From assembly GCF_008728635.1 (NCBI RefSeq), contig NZ_CP044285.1:3348001-3412000 (forward strand): a DNA stretch of 64,000 bases. Reading direction: 5' to 3'. Source of the stretch: Hymenobacter baengnokdamensis (GTDB lineage: Bacteria; Bacteroidota; Bacteroidia; Cytophagales; Hymenobacteraceae). The stretch's first letter is position 1; each line of letters begins with the position of its first letter. Positions 33,962 through 43,167 of the stretch are shown piece after piece. The translations under genes and the position numbers were made by a program. A model generated the notes under the pieces. The model had not been told where the DNA came from, made no database searches, and saw only the letters and a program-made list of their open reading frames with translations.

Positions 33962-36208
33962 ATGGCTTTAGATTATCACGCTCTTTTAAATCCCTCGCAG
34001 GCCGCTGCCGTGCTCCAGACGGAAGGCCCCTGCATGATTATCGCCGGCGCCGGCTCGGGCAAAACGCGGGTGCTTACCTACCGCATCGCCCACCTGCTCG
34101 AGCAGGGCGTCGACCCGTTCAATATTCTGGCCCTCACCTTTACCAACAAGGCCGCCAAGGAAATGCGCGCCCGCATTGAGAAAGTGGTGGGCCCGCAGGC
34201 CAAAAACCTCTGGATGGGTACCTTTCACTCGGTTTTTGCCAAGATTCTGCGCTCCGAGGCCGACCGTATCGGCTACCCGCGCTCGTTTACCATCTACGAC
34301 ACCCAGGACAGCAAGACGCTCATCGGGCAGATTGTGAAGGAGTTGGAGCTCGACGATAAGCTCTATAAAGCCAGCACCGTGCTGGGCCGCATCTCGGCCG
34401 CCAAAAACAAGCTCGTGTCGGTGCAGCAGTATCTCAACGACCCGGTTATCAAGCAGGACGATGAGGCGGCGCTGCGACCCAAAATCGGGGTGCTCTACCA
34501 GCAGTACCAGCAGCGCTGCTTCAAGGCCGGCGCCATGGATTTCGACGACCTGCTGTTCCAGACCAACGTGCTCTTCCGCGACCACGCCGATATCCTGAAT
34601 AAATACCAGAATAAATTCCGGTTTGTGATGGTAGACGAGTACCAGGACACGAATTACTCGCAGTATTTAATTACCCGCAAGCTGGCAGCTAAAGAGCGGA
34701 ATATCTGCGTAGTAGGCGACGACGCGCAGAGTATCTACGCCTTCCGGGGTGCCGATATTACCAATATTCTCAATTTCGAAAAAGACTATCCCGAACTGAA
34801 CGTATTCAAGCTGGAGCAGAATTATCGCTCCACCAAAAATATCGTGTGGGCTGCCAATTCGGTTATTAAAAACAACCAGGCGCAGCTGCGCAAGAGCGTC
34901 TTTTCGGAAAACGAGGACGGCAATTTAATTGAGGTAATTAAAGCCGCCTCCGACAACGAGGAAGGCAAATTAATTGCCCAGTCGATTTACGAGGACAAGA
35001 TGAACCAGCATCTTTCCTACGATAATTTCGCCATCCTCTACCGCACCAACGCCCAGAGCCGGGCAATGGAGGAAGCATTAAGAAAGCTGAATATTCGCTA
35101 CAAAATCGTTGGCGGCCTGAGCTTTTATCAGCGTAAGGAAATCAAGGACTTAGTGGCTTACCTGCGCCTCACAGTAAACCCCAACGATGAGCAGGCACTG
35201 CGCCGGGTCATTAATTATCCGAAGCGTGGCATCGGCGATACCACCATCAGCAAATTAATTAACGCGGCCGAAGAAGCCAACCATACCATTTGGGAAGTGG
35301 TGAGCAATGCCGACCAGTTTTTGCCGGCGCGGGTATCGAACCCGGTGGTAGGCTTCGCCGAAAAAATAAAAAGCTACACCGCCGTAGCGGCCAAGGAAGA
35401 TGCGTTCGAGGCAGCCAAATTCATTGCCAAAAACTCGGGCATGATTGAAGAATTGTACGCCGACAAGAGCATCGAGGGCTTGTCGCGCTACGAGAACATT
35501 CAGGAGCTGCTCAACGGCATTAAGGAATACGTCGACGACCACGAGCGCGAGGATAAGTCGCTGGGCGCCTTTTTACAGGACATTGCCCTCGTCACCGACT
35601 CCGACCTGAAAGATGCCGCGCAGGAAGGCGAAGCCGTGACGATGATGACCATTCACTCGGCTAAGGGCCTGGAATTCCGCAATGTATACATCGTGGGCAT
35701 GGAGGAAAATCTTTTTCCGAGCCAGATGATGATTACCTCGCGGGCCGACCTGGAGGAAGAGCGCCGGCTATTTTACGTCGCCATTACGCGGGCCGAAAAG
35801 AAGTTGACGCTCAGCTATGCTACCTCGCGCTACCAGTGGGGCAACCTGCGCTCGTGCGAGAAGTCGCGCTTCCTCGATGAGATTGACCCGCAGTACCTCA
35901 ACGTGAAATTTGCGGCCGGCCCGGCGGTGGGTGAGTCGCCCTTTCAGCACGTATTTGAGCGGCGCTCCAACCTTGTGGCGGCCCCCGTCCGTAAGACGGT
36001 GCCCACCAAGTACGTAGCGCCGGCCGACTTCCAACCCTCCGACACGAGTAACTTGCAGGCCGGGCAGCGCGTGGAGCACGCTAAATTCGGCTTCGGCAAG
36101 GTCGCCACCCTCGAAAAGCAGAACGGCACCGTGAAGGCGATTATTCTGTTTGAAGAAGTAGGCGAAAAAACCCTGCTCCTGAGCTTTGCCAAGCTGCGGG
36201 TGCTGTAG
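33962..36208 (+). CDS. UvrD/PcrA-type superfamily 1A DNA helicase
   Basis: The 748-residue protein has the full SF1A motif set: AGAGSGKT (Walker A), [13 protein letters not shown] (Ia), VDEYQDTN (II), [16 protein letters not shown] (III), [10 protein letters not shown] (IV), [11 protein letters not shown] (V) and LFYVAITRA (VI). The C-terminal region ends with the PcrA-like tail [11 protein letters not shown]. It unwinds DNA 3' to 5' in repair and replication. Length fits PcrA. Start by ATG at 33962 gives the normal N-terminus ([11 protein letters not shown]). Its stop codon lies inside the left arm of a palindromic repeat. Confidence 0.95.
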   Translation: MALDYHALLNPSQAAAVLQTEGPCMIIAGAGSGKTRVLTYRIAHLLEQGVDPFNILALTFTNKAAKEMRARIEKVVGPQAKNLWMGTFHSVFAKILRSEADRIGYPRSFTIYDTQDSKTLIGQIVKELELDDKLYKASTVLGRISAAKNKLVSVQQYLNDPVIKQDDEAALRPKIGVLYQQYQQRCFKAGAMDFDDLLFQTNVLFRDHADILNKYQNKFRFVMVDEYQDTNYSQYLITRKLAAKERNICVVGDDAQSIYAFRGADITNILNFEKDYPELNVFKLEQNYRSTKNIVWAANSVIKNNQAQLRKSVFSENEDGNLIEVIKAASDNEEGKLIAQSIYEDKMNQHLSYDNFAILYRTNAQSRAMEEALRKLNIRYKIVGGLSFYQRKEIKDLVAYLRLTVNPNDEQALRRVINYPKRGIGDTTISKLINAAEEANHTIWEVVSNADQFLPARVSNPVVGFAEKIKSYTAVAAKEDAFEAAKFIAKNSGMIEELYADKSIEGLSRYENIQELLNGIKEYVDDHEREDKSLGAFLQDIALVTDSDLKDAAQEGEAVTMMTIHSAKGLEFRNVYIVGMEENLFPSQMMITSRADLEEERRLFYVAITRAEKKLTLSYATSRYQWGNLRSCEKSRFLDEIDPQYLNVKFAAGPAVGESPFQHVFERRSNLVAAPVRKTVPTKYVAPADFQPSDTSNLQAGQRVEHAKFGFGKVATLEKQNGTVKAIILFEEVGEKTLLLSFAKLRVL

Positions 36209-36277
36209 CGCGGAGTTTCGCAGCGTTGGCAGCGTTTCGCAAAGTCTGCCGTTAAAACTTTGCGAAACTCCGCGCTA
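36206..36277. repeat. GTAGCG-type palindromic repeat, copy 3
   Basis: Perfect 17-bp arms TAGCGCGGAGTTTCGCA (36206-36222) and its complement (36261-36277) flank a 38-base interior. It shares the GTAGCG(C/T)GGA outer core with the copies at 22955 and 33161. The helicase stop TAG forms the first three bases of the arm, and the element sits just upstream of the DUF4290 gene. Confidence 0.8.
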
Positions 36278-36292
36278 AATTAGTATAAATCA

Positions 36293-37054
36293 ATGCAAGA
36301 AATTCCCACTACCCTGCCCTTCCACCTGCAACTGCTGGTGCGCGAATACGGGCAAAGCACTTACCAGCTCATTCAGGGTCTGGCCCAGATTGAGGACGTA
36401 GCCGAGCGCACGCGCCGCGCCGCGGGCATTGTGCAGCTGATGCTGCGCCTGCGCCCCAGCCTGCGCGACCAGCCCGACATTCAGAACCGTCTCTGGAACC
36501 ACCTGCACGCGCTGGCCGGCACCGACGTGGCCCTCGATGCGCCCGTGCCGCTGACCCCGCCCAAGCTGCACACCGAAAAGCCCCGGCGCGTGGAGTACCC
36601 CCGCCAGGCCCCCAAGCTCAAGGCCTACGGTCGCGGCGTGGAAGCGCTGATTGCCAAGGCCCTGACGCTGCCCGATGCTGCCGAGCGCGAGCTGGCCGCC
36701 GCCCAGATTGGGCGCACCATGAAGTTTCTGTACCGCCAGCACAACAAGGAAAACGCCAAGGACGTGACCATTATCCGGCATCTGAGCGAGCTGTCGGGCG
36801 GCGAGCTGAAGCTCGATGCCCAGGTAGTGGCCGACCAGGGCCTGTTTGAGCTGGCGGCCCTGCCGGCTGCGGCAACGCCCACCGCACCGGCCCGCGCCAG
36901 TGGGCAGCCGCGCTTTGAAGGCAGCCGCGACCGCGACAACCGGGAGCGCCGCCCCGACCGGCCCGAAGGCGGCAACGGCTTCGGCAACGGTAAAAAGCGC
37001 GATAAAAAGCGGGGCAAGAAATTTCGCTCCGAACCCCAGCAGCCGCCGCAGTAG
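36293..37054 (+). CDS. DUF4290 protein
   Basis: The 253-residue product matches the DUF4290 pattern: LLVREYGQSTYQLIQ, VAERTRRAAGIVQLML, LRDQPDIQNRLWNHL and LPDAAERE. The domain covers about residues 1-185. The C-terminal 65 residues are disordered and basic, rich in Arg, Asp, Gly and ending KKRDKKRGKKFRSEPQQPPQ, consistent with nucleic-acid contact. The domain's function is unknown. It precedes murA by 81 bp on the same strand, a pairing common in Bacteroidota, which suggests a link to cell-wall growth. Confidence 0.85.
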   Translation: MQEIPTTLPFHLQLLVREYGQSTYQLIQGLAQIEDVAERTRRAAGIVQLMLRLRPSLRDQPDIQNRLWNHLHALAGTDVALDAPVPLTPPKLHTEKPRRVEYPRQAPKLKAYGRGVEALIAKALTLPDAAERELAAAQIGRTMKFLYRQHNKENAKDVTIIRHLSELSGGELKLDAQVVADQGLFELAALPAAATPTAPARASGQPRFEGSRDRDNRERRPDRPEGGNGFGNGKKRDKKRGKKFRSEPQQPPQ

Positions 37055-37135
37055 CTTTGCAGCTTCATTGGCCGGCACCGCCCAGGTGCCCGGTCAATTT
37101 CTCACTGCTCATTGTTAACTGTTAATTGAAAGAGA

Positions 37136-38443
37136 ATGGCTGCTTTTGAAGTACGCGGCGGACGGAAGCTGCACGGGGAAATTATACCCCAAGGGGCTAA
37201 GAATGAAGCGCTCCAGATTCTGTGCGCAGTGCTGCTCAGCCCGGAGCCTGTCACCATCAGCAACGTACCTAATATTCGGGACGTGAATAAGCTCATCGAG
37301 CTGCTGCGCGACCTGGGCGTGAAAGTGGGCCAGCTGGCGCCGGACACGTATATATTTCAGGCCGAGGACGTGCGCCTCGACTACCTCGATACGCCCGAGT
37401 TTGTGGCCCAGGCCCGCGAGCTGCGCGGCTCGGTGATGATACTTGGCCCGCTGCTGGCCCGCTACGGCCGCGCCCAGCTACCCAAGCCAGGCGGCGACAA
37501 GATTGGCCGCCGGCCGCTTGATACGCACTTTATCGGCCTTGAGAAGCTGGGAGCCCAGCTCACCCTGGAAGGCACCGACTTCTACCGCCTGCATGTGCCC
37601 AAGGGCAAGCTGCATGGCGCCTCCATGCTGCTCGACGAAGCCAGCGTAACCGGCACCGCCAACATTCTGATGGCGGCCGTGCTGGCCGAGGGCACCACCT
37701 CCATCTACAACGCGGCCTGCGAGCCGTATTTGCAGCAGCTCTGCCGCATGCTGGTGCGCATGGGCGCTAAGATTCAGGGAATTGGCTCCAACCTGCTCAC
37801 CATTGAAGGGGTGGCAAATCTTGGTGGTACCGACCACCGGATGCTGCCCGACATGATTGAGATTGGCTCCTTTATCGGCCTGGCCGCCATGACGGGCTCC
37901 GAAATTACCATCAAGGGTTGTCAGATTCCCGAGCTGGGCATCATCCCCGACACCTTCCGCAAGTTGGGTATTGAGCTGGAGTTTCGCGGCGACGATATCT
38001 ATATTCCGGCCCAGGAGCATTATCAGATTGGCACCTACCTCGACGGCTCCATCCTGACCGTTTCGGACCATACCTGGCCGGGCTTTACCCCCGACTTGCT
38101 GAGCATTATTCTGGTTGTGGCCACCCAGGCGCGGGGCACGGTGCTTATTCACCAGAAAATGTTCGAGTCGCGCCTGTTTTTTGTAGACAAGCTCATTGAT
38201 ATGGGCGCGCAGATTATCCTTTGCGACCCGCACCGCGCTACTGTCATCGGCCTCGACCGTCATAAGATGCTGAATGGCATTACCATGACCTCACCCGACA
38301 TCCGGGCCGGTGTGGCCCTGCTCATCGCGGCGCTGAGTGCCGAGGGCACCAGCAAAATCCTCAACGTGGAGCAGATTGACCGGGGCTACCAGAACATCGA
38401 CGAGCGCCTGAATGCGCTGGGCGCCGATATCCGGCGCGTATAG
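37136..38443 (+). CDS. murA: UDP-N-acetylglucosamine 1-carboxyvinyltransferase
   Basis: The 435-residue protein is MurA, which transfers enolpyruvate from PEP to UDP-GlcNAc in the first committed peptidoglycan step. K22/N23 (GAKNEAL) and the inside-out alpha/beta barrel repeats are as expected. The active-site loop reads LPKPGGDKIGRRPLD, with Asp121 at the place of the catalytic Cys (Cys115 in E. coli). Asp variants stay active but are not alkylated by fosfomycin, as known for the Mycobacterium and Chlamydia enzymes. It follows DUF4290 and ends in a strong terminator. Confidence 0.96.
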   Translation: MAAFEVRGGRKLHGEIIPQGAKNEALQILCAVLLSPEPVTISNVPNIRDVNKLIELLRDLGVKVGQLAPDTYIFQAEDVRLDYLDTPEFVAQARELRGSVMILGPLLARYGRAQLPKPGGDKIGRRPLDTHFIGLEKLGAQLTLEGTDFYRLHVPKGKLHGASMLLDEASVTGTANILMAAVLAEGTTSIYNAACEPYLQQLCRMLVRMGAKIQGIGSNLLTIEGVANLGGTDHRMLPDMIEIGSFIGLAAMTGSEITIKGCQIPELGIIPDTFRKLGIELEFRGDDIYIPAQEHYQIGTYLDGSILTVSDHTWPGFTPDLLSIILVVATQARGTVLIHQKMFESRLFFVDKLIDMGAQIILCDPHRATVIGLDRHKMLNGITMTSPDIRAGVALLIAALSAEGTSKILNVEQIDRGYQNIDERLNALGADIRRV

Positions 38444-38461
38444 CAAACGAGCCCAATGCCC

Positions 38462-38497
38462 AAAAGCCCGGCCGCTTCTCGAAGCGGCCGGGCTTTT
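38462..38497 (+). terminator. Terminator of the DUF4290-murA operon
   Basis: AAAAGCCCGGCCGCTTC (38462-38478) and its complement (38481-38497) form a long GC-rich stem followed by a T-run. It sits 19 bp past the murA stop. Confidence 0.9.
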
Positions 38498-38579
38498 TGA
38501 TGAATACCTTATTGCCCAGGCTCGTTGCCCGTTGCCAGCCAACACCCAACGGGTTCCTCCGGCGCGCAGCGGCTGGCAC

Positions 38580-38918
38580 CTAGTCCACCACCATGTCTAC
38601 CACGGTTGTGACCAGCGACAGCGCCAGACTAAAAATCAAGGTGCTTACGAAGCCGGTTACGGCAAAGCTGGTCATTAGAAAGTCCGCCAGCTTAACGATT
38701 ATCACGTTGATAATCAGCAGAAACAGCCCTAAAGTCAGGACCGTAATCGGAAAGCCGATAATCTTGAGCACCGGCTTCACGGTGGCGTTGAGCAGCCCCA
38801 TGACGATAACCAACAGCGCGGCGCTGCTTACGCCGTCGAGCCGCACGTTTGGCAATACCTTAGCCAGGCCATACGTAAGCAGGGCCGAAAGCATAAACTT
38901 GATAAGAAGCTTGCCCAT
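38580..38918 (-). CDS. YvlD-type four-helix membrane protein (phage holin superfamily IV)
   Basis: A 112-residue protein with four hydrophobic stretches. It matches PF04020-type proteins: LLIKFMLSALLTYGLAKVLPNVRLDGV, then LNATVKPVLKIIGFPITVLTLGLFLLIINVIIVKLAD. These small inner-membrane proteins are widespread; despite the holin label no lysis genes are near, so a phage origin is unlikely. The ATG at 38918 is used because the frame upstream overlaps the arginase-family gene's start-distal sequence and lacks family similarity. The role is unknown. Confidence 0.85.
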   Translation of the reverse strand: MGKLLIKFMLSALLTYGLAKVLPNVRLDGVSSAALLVIVMGLLNATVKPVLKIIGFPITVLTLGLFLLIINVIIVKLADFLMTSFAVTGFVSTLIFSLALSLVTTVVDMVVD

Positions 38919-38958
38919 AGCGCGAAACAGTGCAAAAGGGTGGGAAATGAAGGAAAAG

Positions 38959-40053
38959 CTAGTCGGTCGACGACTCCACGCCCTTAGCCGCCAGGCGGCC
39001 CTGCGACACGGCCATCCAGTTGCAGAGCTGATATAGCAGGCGGGCACCCACGATGCCATTCCACTCGGTATCGCCGGGCGCTACCTCGTTGAGGTCGAGG
39101 CCAATAATAGTGCGGCCGGAGCGCACTATCTGGCGTAGCAGGTAAGTTGCCTCCTCGTACTCCAGCCCGCCGGGAACGGGCGTACCGGTACCGGGGCAGA
39201 GCTTGGGGTCGAGACCATCTATATCAAAGCTAATATATACTTTCTGGGGCAGCTGAGCAATTATCTTACCGCACACTTTCTTCCAGGATTTCTTGGCGAA
39301 CTTCTCTTCGCTCATAAACCGCTGCCCGAACAGTGCCACGCGGCCCACCGAATGCTCAACCAGGTCGGCCTCCTGCTGGCACATGTCACGGATGCCCACC
39401 TGCACCAGCTTCTTCACCTGCGGCAGTTCCAGGGCATTATACATGATGCTGGCGTGCGAATACTGAAAGCCCTCGTAGGCGGGGCGCAGGTCGCAGTGCG
39501 CGTCTATCTGCAAGATGCCAAACTCACTGTGGCGCTCGGCCAGCGCGTGCAGGTAGCCCAGCGGCGTGCTGTGGTCGCCGCCGAGCACGGCTACGGCCTT
39601 GCCGGCATCCAGCAGGGCACCGGTCTTGGCTTTGAGCCACTGCAGTAGCTTCTGGCCTTCGGCAGTCATTCGGGCCGGTACCGGCCCATGCTTGGCGGCC
39701 CCGGCGGCGGGCTGGCCGGCTTCAAGCCAGCCAATGTAGCCGGCTGCCACGGGGCGCAGCTCCCGGCTGGCTTGGGCAATCGCCTCGTCTTCCTCCTCCA
39801 TTGCCAGCCCAAGCTTCCAGGCTTCCGGCAATTCGGGGTCGTAGAGGTCAACTTGCAAAGAGGCTTCGCGAATGGCCGCCGGGCCCTGCGCCGTGCCGGC
39901 ACGGTAGCTTACCGTTACCTCCCAGGGCACGGGCACCACCACAACCTGGGCTTCTTCGGGGGTAAAAGGCAGGCCAAATAAACCACCGGCGGCGTCGCCG
40001 AGGGCATTTGGGTCAAAATTGGCAATCTTTTGCGCGAGCGAAATTTGGGACAC
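38959..40053 (-). CDS. Arginase/agmatinase/formimidoylglutamase-family hydrolase
   Basis: The 364-residue enzyme has the binuclear Mn-binding motifs of ureohydrolases: VLGGDHS, QIDAHCDLR and SFDIDGLDP, with correct spacing. It hydrolyses a guanidino- or formimidoyl compound and releases urea or formamide. Sequence alone does not settle whether the substrate is arginine, agmatine or formimidoylglutamate; other hut or speA genes are absent here. It is separated from the preceding che operon by that operon's terminator and lies upstream of the YvlD-type gene. Confidence 0.85.
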   Translation of the reverse strand: MSQISLAQKIANFDPNALGDAAGGLFGLPFTPEEAQVVVVPVPWEVTVSYRAGTAQGPAAIREASLQVDLYDPELPEAWKLGLAMEEEDEAIAQASRELRPVAAGYIGWLEAGQPAAGAAKHGPVPARMTAEGQKLLQWLKAKTGALLDAGKAVAVLGGDHSTPLGYLHALAERHSEFGILQIDAHCDLRPAYEGFQYSHASIMYNALELPQVKKLVQVGIRDMCQQEADLVEHSVGRVALFGQRFMSEEKFAKKSWKKVCGKIIAQLPQKVYISFDIDGLDPKLCPGTGTPVPGGLEYEEATYLLRQIVRSGRTIIGLDLNEVAPGDTEWNGIVGARLLYQLCNWMAVSQGRLAAKGVESSTD

Positions 40054-40056
40054 AGC

Positions 40057-40089
40057 TAAAAAAGAACACCAAGCGACTGGCGCTTGGTG
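40057..40089 (-). terminator. Terminator of the chemosensory operon
   Basis: CACCAAGCG (40067-40075) and CGCTTGGTG (40081-40089) form a 9-bp stem with a 5-base loop. Read on the minus strand, it is followed by U-rich sequence (TTCTTTTTTT). It lies 79 bp after the cheC stop and ends just before the arginase-family ATG. Confidence 0.8.
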
Positions 40090-40167
40090 GGGTTAAGAAA
40101 TATGACGTTACGGCCGTAGCAAGCAAGAAAATGGCTGTCGAATTAATATATTAAATAATGCATATTA

Positions 40168-40806
40168 CTACGTTGCCGACTGTGCTTTCCCCAGAAAATC
40201 ATACGTCCGGATGATTTCGAGGATTTTCTCAAACGTAGCCCGGTCAAAAAACAGCATCAGCGGTAGCTCAACCGAATTTTCCTTGTCGGAAAACTGCGTA
40301 ATTACGGAGAAGATAAGCGGCTGCAGGGCCGACGGGTCGGGCAGCAGGTTTTGGAGCGCTTCGGCCAGGTCGCCGGTAGGCGCCATCGGCGGCGCGCCGT
40401 AAATATTGGCTTTCAGAATGTTCGCCAGCTGAGTTACCAGGGCGCCGGTAATAATATTGCTTATCTCGAGCAGCAGCGACTCCTGCAGCTCGTTGAGCTG
40501 CAGCGAGTCAGACACCTGCATGCGGAGGCACACCCGCGAAAGGCGCTGCACGTGCTGCCCGGAAAAGAACATGAACGTCGAGCCGTTAAAATCGCCCCGA
40601 ATATCGCTCTGGATAGCCACGTAGCGGGCCTGGTAATCGCGCACCCGGTCAATAATCTCGCTGCTGGGCAGCAAGTCCAGGTTGGGAACCTCCAGCATCA
40701 CGCGCTCCTGTGCAATCACGGCAAAGCTGTCGGCCGCCCGGGCCAGACCGATGTTGAGGATTTCGCGGATAATATCGCGCTCTAACTCATTCATTGATAA
40801 ATTCAT
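40168..40806 (-). CDS. cheC: CheC-family chemotaxis phosphatase
   Basis: A 212-residue protein with two copies of the D/S-xxx-E-xx-N phosphatase motif: D11/E15/N18 (DIIREILNIG) and S110/E114/N117 (SLLLEISNII). Both are intact, as in active CheC. CheC dephosphorylates CheY-P and so ends the signal. It is the last gene of the minus-strand chemosensory operon, downstream of cheA. The family is typical of organisms using CheC/CheD adaptation; no cheD is adjacent. The C-terminal extension (180-212) is of unknown role. Confidence 0.88.
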   Translation of the reverse strand: MNLSMNELERDIIREILNIGLARAADSFAVIAQERVMLEVPNLDLLPSSEIIDRVRDYQARYVAIQSDIRGDFNGSTFMFFSGQHVQRLSRVCLRMQVSDSLQLNELQESLLLEISNIITGALVTQLANILKANIYGAPPMAPTGDLAEALQNLLPDPSALQPLIFSVITQFSDKENSVELPLMLFFDRATFEKILEIIRTYDFLGKAQSAT

Positions 40807-40878
40807 AACAGCTAAGTGCGTGGCGACAGCAGCGGGAGACAGCAGGGTAATACGAAAAACAGGGGGAGGTAGCCAACA

Positions 40879-42534
40879 TCAAGGACGTTTGGCCAGAAAC
40901 AGACGAGTAAGGGCCGGCACGTCCAGCACCAGGCACAGCTGCCCATTGCCCAGTAGCGTGACGCCCCCGAAGAGGTCAATGGTATCGAGGGGCTTGCTCA
41001 ACGACTTGACCACAATATTCTGCTGACGCAGAAAGCGGTCGATAAGCAGGCCCAGCCGACGGTTGTTGTAGCTGACTATCAGCACCTGGTGCAAGCCGCC
41101 GTCTGTGGGCAGGTCGGCGCGGGTAGCGCGGGGCAGCTGCTCATCGCCCTCGGCATATAAGAGCTGCCGCAGGGGCACGATGGGCACATTTTCGTCCTGC
41201 ACGCGGGTCATAAGCAACCCACCGACGGCAAAAATCTGGTCATTAGCCAGGGCCAGTACCGTATCGGTGTGCAGGAGCGGCACGGCATAGGCCCGCTCTT
41301 CCAGCTCTATCAGCAGGGCGCCTTTAACCGCGATAGAGGTTGGCAGCACCAGCGTAAACGTGGTGCCCTTGCCTAATTCAGAATTTACCCGCAGCTGCCC
41401 ACCCAGCGAGTCGATGGCCAGCTTAACCACGTCGAGGCCTACGCCCCGACCCGAAATATCCGTTATCTGCTCGGCCATCGAGAAGCCGGGCTCAAAGAGC
41501 AGCGCCCATACTCCGTGCTCATCGAGCAGCGCCGCCGCCTCAGCCGATACCAGGCCTTTGCGCACGGCTTTGCGGCGCACGGCTTCGGTATCGATGCCCC
41601 GGCCGTCATCCTGCACCTGGAGCAGCACGTCGTCGCGCTCGGTCAGGGCCGAGATGCTCAACTGACCAGTTGCTGGCTTGCCAGCCGCCAGCCGCGCGGC
41701 CGGCTCCTCCAGGCCGTGGCTTACGGCATTGCGCACAATATGCAGCAGCGCATCAGTAATGAGCTGCAAGACATTGCGGTCAATCTGCACGTCCTGGCCG
41801 GCCAGCGTCAATTCTACCTGCTTGTTTTCGGTAGCGGCCACGTCGCGCACTACCCGCGGAAACTTGTTGAGCAGCACCCCCGCGCCTACCAGCCGCACGT
41901 CCATCACGGAGTACTGCAAGTCGTCGGAGATGCGAAACAGGTGCCGGGCGGTGGCTTGCAGCGCCGAATGGCCCAGCTCCTCGGCCAGCGTCAGGATGCG
42001 GTCGCGGTCGATTACCAGCTCTCCTACCAGGTTCAGCAGGTTGTCAAGCTTCTTAACCGGAATATAGACCAAGTCAGATAATTCCAGCTTGCGGGCCGCG
42101 TCCGAATCTACTTCTTCTTCGGTAGGGGCCGCCTGGGTTTCTACCGGCTCTTCGCCCTTTATAAGCAGGTCGAGGTTGTCGAGCAGGCCCTTGGCCTCAC
42201 CCGAATCCTGACCCGAGCCCACCGCCCGAATCATAGTGCCGAGCACATCTACGGCCCGGAAGGTCAGCGTTACCAAGGCCCCGGTAAAGGCCCGCTCCTG
42301 GCTTCGAATCTGGCCAAAGAGGGTTTCCATCTTATGGGCAACCTCGCCCATATCGACAAAACCCATAGCCCGGGCATTTGCCTTGAGGTTATGCATGAGC
42401 CGAAAGAGCTCGTTGAGCGCAGCTGTATCCTGCGGGTTGCGCTCCAGCTCACTCAAATGGCGCGACATGGCGTCGTAATACTCCAACGCCTCGGCCATGA
42501 ACAGCTCACGGTACTCTTGTTCTCGTGATTTCAT
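40879..42534 (-). CDS. cheA: CheA chemotaxis histidine kinase (no P2 domain)
   Basis: The 551-residue kinase has P1 (1-110) with phospho-accepting His48 in FRLMHNLKANARAMG. A short acidic linker (120-150) replaces the CheY-binding P2 domain. Then follow P3 dimerization (150-210), the P4 ATPase with HIVRNAVSHGLE, QDDGRGID, DISGRGVGLDVV and a G-box near GKGTTFTL, and the CheW-like P5 (about 395-545). It couples the receptor through CheW to CheY. Lacking P2, phosphotransfer to CheY must rely on P1 alone. Operon order is receptor, cheW, cheY, cheA, cheC. Confidence 0.95.
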   Translation of the reverse strand: MKSREQEYRELFMAEALEYYDAMSRHLSELERNPQDTAALNELFRLMHNLKANARAMGFVDMGEVAHKMETLFGQIRSQERAFTGALVTLTFRAVDVLGTMIRAVGSGQDSGEAKGLLDNLDLLIKGEEPVETQAAPTEEEVDSDAARKLELSDLVYIPVKKLDNLLNLVGELVIDRDRILTLAEELGHSALQATARHLFRISDDLQYSVMDVRLVGAGVLLNKFPRVVRDVAATENKQVELTLAGQDVQIDRNVLQLITDALLHIVRNAVSHGLEEPAARLAAGKPATGQLSISALTERDDVLLQVQDDGRGIDTEAVRRKAVRKGLVSAEAAALLDEHGVWALLFEPGFSMAEQITDISGRGVGLDVVKLAIDSLGGQLRVNSELGKGTTFTLVLPTSIAVKGALLIELEERAYAVPLLHTDTVLALANDQIFAVGGLLMTRVQDENVPIVPLRQLLYAEGDEQLPRATRADLPTDGGLHQVLIVSYNNRRLGLLIDRFLRQQNIVVKSLSKPLDTIDLFGGVTLLGNGQLCLVLDVPALTRLFLAKRP

Positions 42535-42711
42535 AACCGACTCCCCGACAAATAGCTACGGCCCACCCGCCCGCGCAACAGCCACCCACAGGCAGCCGCC
42601 TTCGGAATACCGAAGCCAGCCAGCGTCTGTAGACGGGCACTATGCGCAAAAAAAGTGAGAGAAAGCAAGAGCTGTAAAACTACCAAGCGTTAGATAAAAC
42701 CACCGAATAAC

Positions 42712-43092
42712 CTAAGCCAGCGAGCTGTCGCCCTGCAAGGCGGAGCCCACTATCTCAAGCACCCGCTCTTCGGAGAATGGCTTGACGATATAAGCCAGGG
42801 CACCATTTTCAATGGCTTCGTTCACAATAGTTTCCTGGCCTACGGCCGAGCACATCACCACTTTGGCATCGGGCTGCTGCTGACGAATACCCTTGAGCAC
42901 GTCGAGGCCGGTATTATCGGGCAGAATAACATCAAGGGTAATCAGGTCGGGGGTAGTAGCCACTGCCATTTCCAGGGCCTGCTGGCCGTTGGCTGCTTCA
43001 CCCACTACGTCGTAGCCAGCATCGGTGAGCATATTCTTGAGCATCGTCCGCATGTAGAACGAGTCATCGACGATGAGAATCCGCTTATTCAT
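42712..43092 (-). CDS. cheY: CheY single-domain response regulator
   Basis: The 126-residue receiver domain has the acidic pair D9/D10, phospho-acceptor D54 (ITLDVILPDN), the conserved switch Ser82 and K104 (YIVKPF). It has no output domain. In the array it takes phosphate from CheA and loses it to CheC. What it binds is open: the window has no flagellar genes, so a gliding, pilus or other output must be elsewhere. Confidence 0.95.
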   Translation of the reverse strand: MNKRILIVDDSFYMRTMLKNMLTDAGYDVVGEAANGQQALEMAVATTPDLITLDVILPDNTGLDVLKGIRQQQPDAKVVMCSAVGQETIVNEAIENGALAYIVKPFSEERVLEIVGSALQGDSSLA

Positions 43093-43167
43093 GTATACCT
43101 GAAAATCTAGAGAGTGAAGAGGAGAATAGAAGAAAAGCCGAAACGGACTGGGCTCCGGCTGGCTCCT

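Noticed and set aside
38580..38918. Holin-superfamily protein as evidence of a prophage
   Set aside because: The family is widespread in chromosomes, and no lysin, capsid, integrase or terminase gene lies nearby.
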